Shown here in pieces: positions 62,404-64,000 of a stretch of 64,000 bases of DNA. The position numbers were made by a program, and so were the translations under genes. The stretch comes from Opitutus sp. (lineage in GTDB: Bacteria > Verrucomicrobiota > Verrucomicrobiia > Opitutales > Opitutaceae): the NCBI GenBank assembly GCA_024707325.1, contig JANPZY010000001.1:1-64000 (forward strand), read 5' to 3'. The notes under the pieces are model-generated. The model worked only from the letters and a program-made list of their open reading frames with translations, was not told the origin of the DNA and did no database searches. Numbering within the stretch: the stretch's first letter is position 1; each line of letters opens with the position of its first letter.

Positions 62404-63168
62404 TCAGATGTCGCCGAGCTGCGGGCGCAGCACGATTTCTTCGACGACGGTGCGGCGCGTAAGGCGGTAAACATCAACAAACAGTCGCGCCACATCCTCC
62501 GCCGGCATCATGCGCTCGGCGGGAAAACCCGCCTCGTGCCACGAAGGCGTAAACGTCGCGCCGGGGTGCACGCAGCACACGCGCACGCCGTGCGGTTTCA
62601 GTTCTTCCCTGAGGCCTTTGCTCAGGCCGGTGACGGCAAACTTCGCCGCGCAATACGCCACGCCGCTCGGATACGCCTGCAAGCCGGCGATCGAGCTCAT
62701 GTTGAAAATATCGCCGCTGCGTCGCGCGATCATGTCGGGCAGAAACGCTTTGGTGACGAGGAAAACGCTGCGCACATTCGTCGCGATCAAGCGATCGAAC
62801 TGCGCGCTCGTGGTTTCGGAAAACGAGCCGCCTTCGAAGCTGCCCGCGTTGTTCACGAGCACATCGACGCGACGAAAACGTTTCTTCACCGCCGCGCTCA
62901 TCGTCGCGACCGACGCTTCATCGGCGACGTCGCATACGAATGCATCCGCGTCTGCGCCGAGTGTCGCGCACGCCGCGGCGACGCGGCGCAGGTTCTTTTC
63001 GTTGCGCGCGACGAGCGCGAGCCGCACACCGCGAGTCTCGCGCGCGAAGGCCTGCGCGATCGCCGCGCCGATGCCTTGCGATGCGCCCGTGATGACAACC
63101 ACGGGTCCGCGCACAGACGCGGAAGGGCGACGGACTTTTTTCGTTTTCGATCGGTCGTTCGCGCTCAC
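62404..63168 (-). CDS. Short-chain dehydrogenase/reductase
   Basis: This is a 254-residue classical SDR. The Rossmann nucleotide loop is VVVITGASQGIGAAIAQAFA, then VCDVADEASV, the NNAG motif DVLVNNAGSFEGG, the catalytic Ser in FNMSSIAGLQ, and Tyr/Lys in SGVAYCAAKFAVTGLSKGL. A basic N-terminal extension of about 20 residues is present. NADP is likely given the Arg in VARNEKNLRR. The substrate is unknown; relatives include 3-oxoacyl-ACP reductase-like enzymes. It is 49 bases downstream of folE2 on the same strand and may be co-transcribed. Confidence 0.9.
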   Translation of the reverse strand: MSANDRSKTKKVRRPSASVRGPVVVITGASQGIGAAIAQAFARETRGVRLALVARNEKNLRRVAAACATLGADADAFVCDVADEASVATMSAAVKKRFRRVDVLVNNAGSFEGGSFSETTSAQFDRLIATNVRSVFLVTKAFLPDMIARRSGDIFNMSSIAGLQAYPSGVAYCAAKFAVTGLSKGLREELKPHGVRVCCVHPGATFTPSWHEAGFPAERMMPAEDVARLFVDVYRLTRRTVVEEIVLRPQLGDI

Positions 63169-63217
63169 GCAGTTGATCGAGAACGAGAACGATTGAGAGA
63201 ACGAGAACGTTTTGGGC

Positions 63218-64000
63218 TCAGCAAACGAGCGAGCCGAAGTCCATGAAGTCAGCGGCGAAACCGCCCTTCACGCCCTTCGCGATCACGCTCACGGCGTCGT
63301 GCGAGTGCAGCGACTCGAGATGCGAGCACGCGATCTGGAAATCCTTGATGCGCTTGTCGGAGTCGAACTCGCGATAAAGCAGCCGCGCGGCGTCCTCGAC
63401 GAATTTCACGTAGGCGCCGTTGAGTTCGGCGAACGCCTGTTCGTCTTCGCGTTTCACCATGACCTGCGTCTCGGTGCGCAGAGCGCGGACGCACATCGCG
63501 TGAAGATCCTCGATCCAGATGCGTTTGCCCTCGGCTTCCTCGATCGTGATGCGCGCCTTGCTGCGCTGCGAATGCGGAATGCCGTAGGCGCCGCGCGTAT
63601 CGCGAGCGTGTTCGGTGAGCTCCGCGGAGCACGGGCAGGCGGAGGAGTAAACGAAATCGAAATGGATGAAGCGGCGGTATTTCCCGTCCGCGGTCATCAC
63701 GCCCTCGAACGCGACGTCGTAGAACTGATAACCTTCGAGTCCGCTGCGCAGACTCTGCTGCACCATCGGATACGAGAACGAGATTTTCAGGCGCGCCGTC
63801 TTGCTCTCCACGTTGCGCAGGTAGGACTTGAGGATCTTGCCCATCCACTCGCCGGTGAAGACCTCGTCCTTGTGATCGTAGAACGAGCGCACGATGCGGC
63901 TCATGTTGATGCCCTTGAGCTCGGCCTCGAGACACACGGTGCCGGTGACGCTGGCTTCCAGCGTGAGGATTTCCCTTCTTCTTCGTGCGAAACTTCAGCG
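63218..64000 (-). CDS. folE2: GTP cyclohydrolase FolE2 (type IB), 5' end beyond window
   Basis: This is an enzyme opening the guanine ring of GTP to 7,8-dihydroneopterin triphosphate for folate or queuosine synthesis, of the zinc-independent type IB family. Visible are [56 protein letters not shown] with the catalytic Cys, [20 protein letters not shown], and [20 protein letters not shown]. The start lies past the right edge. Near 63,970 an apparent shift is needed to join LKFRTKKK to [17 protein letters not shown] YhhQ-type transporter for a queuosine precursor is elsewhere in the window, but no direct link is shown. Confidence 0.9.

Overview
The window looks like two unrelated genomes joined head to head near base 15,548. 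Bases 1 to about 15,548 read as an alphaproteobacterium of the Rhizobiales (Phyllobacteriaceae/Mesorhizobium-like). The evidence is a PdhS-type cell-cycle kinase, a phasin, an Irr box before a ferric-iron transporter, a tRNA-His without the templated G-1, and clear Shine-Dalgarno sites. Bases from about 15,550 to 64,000 read as a high-GC verrucomicrobium, probably Opitutaceae. The evidence is a PEP-CTERM protein, a GH3 enzyme, a lone topoisomerase IV pair, several families of intergenic repeats absent from the left part, and gene starts without Shine-Dalgarno sites. At the join, a minus-strand gene and a plus-strand gene each lose their 5' end at the same point, as expected of a chimeric assembly.

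Left part: 3' end of acetoacetyl-CoA synthetase; fbpA-fbpB iron transporter (minus) with an Irr box; PdhS kinase (minus); phasin (plus) with TGC-rich operators; tRNA-His; three small plus-strand genes (secreted protein, TagO-like protein, TM2 protein); Arr-type ADP-ribosyltransferase, xseA, a nucleotidyltransferase and a LysR regulator (minus); a DUF1127 protein (plus); and a DUF937-like protein cut at the join. At least twenty single-base indels break genes here, so most products below are reconstructed across frames.

Right part, 15.5-31.7 kb: mainly minus strand. parE and parC are separated by a small secreted protein, a receiver-like/coiled-coil protein with 94-residue repeats, and an 880-residue protein joining an actin-like region, one membrane segment, three PEGA domains and a TonB C-terminus. 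A CoA-transferase, an AsmA-like protein and a hybrid kinase with a degenerate receiver follow.

Right part, 31.7-52 kb: nicotinamide riboside uptake and kinase (pnuC, nadR-like), Hsp33, porin, transglutaminase-like protein, nuclease and glycosyltransferase, pcm, msrA, a CHASE3 protein, a PEP-CTERM protein, ettA, GH3 glucosidase, a DUF748 giant with a coupled YkgJ protein, a YhhQ-type transporter overlapping adenosine deaminase, and a thioesterase.

Right part, 52-64 kb: repeat-rich DNA, dimeric dUTPase, an RGG-rich disordered protein, a MurA variant, ruvB with a repeat-derived N-terminus, a sucrose operon (sucrose-phosphate synthase-like, a phosphatase-invertase fusion, fructokinase), a small membrane protein, an SDR enzyme and folE2 running off the end.

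The best candidates for something undescribed are the five 22-bp-period tandem arrays at gene 3' ends, the actin-like/PEGA/TonB protein with its coiled-coil partner, the phosphatase-invertase fusion, and three copies of a 93-94 bp inverted-repeat element.
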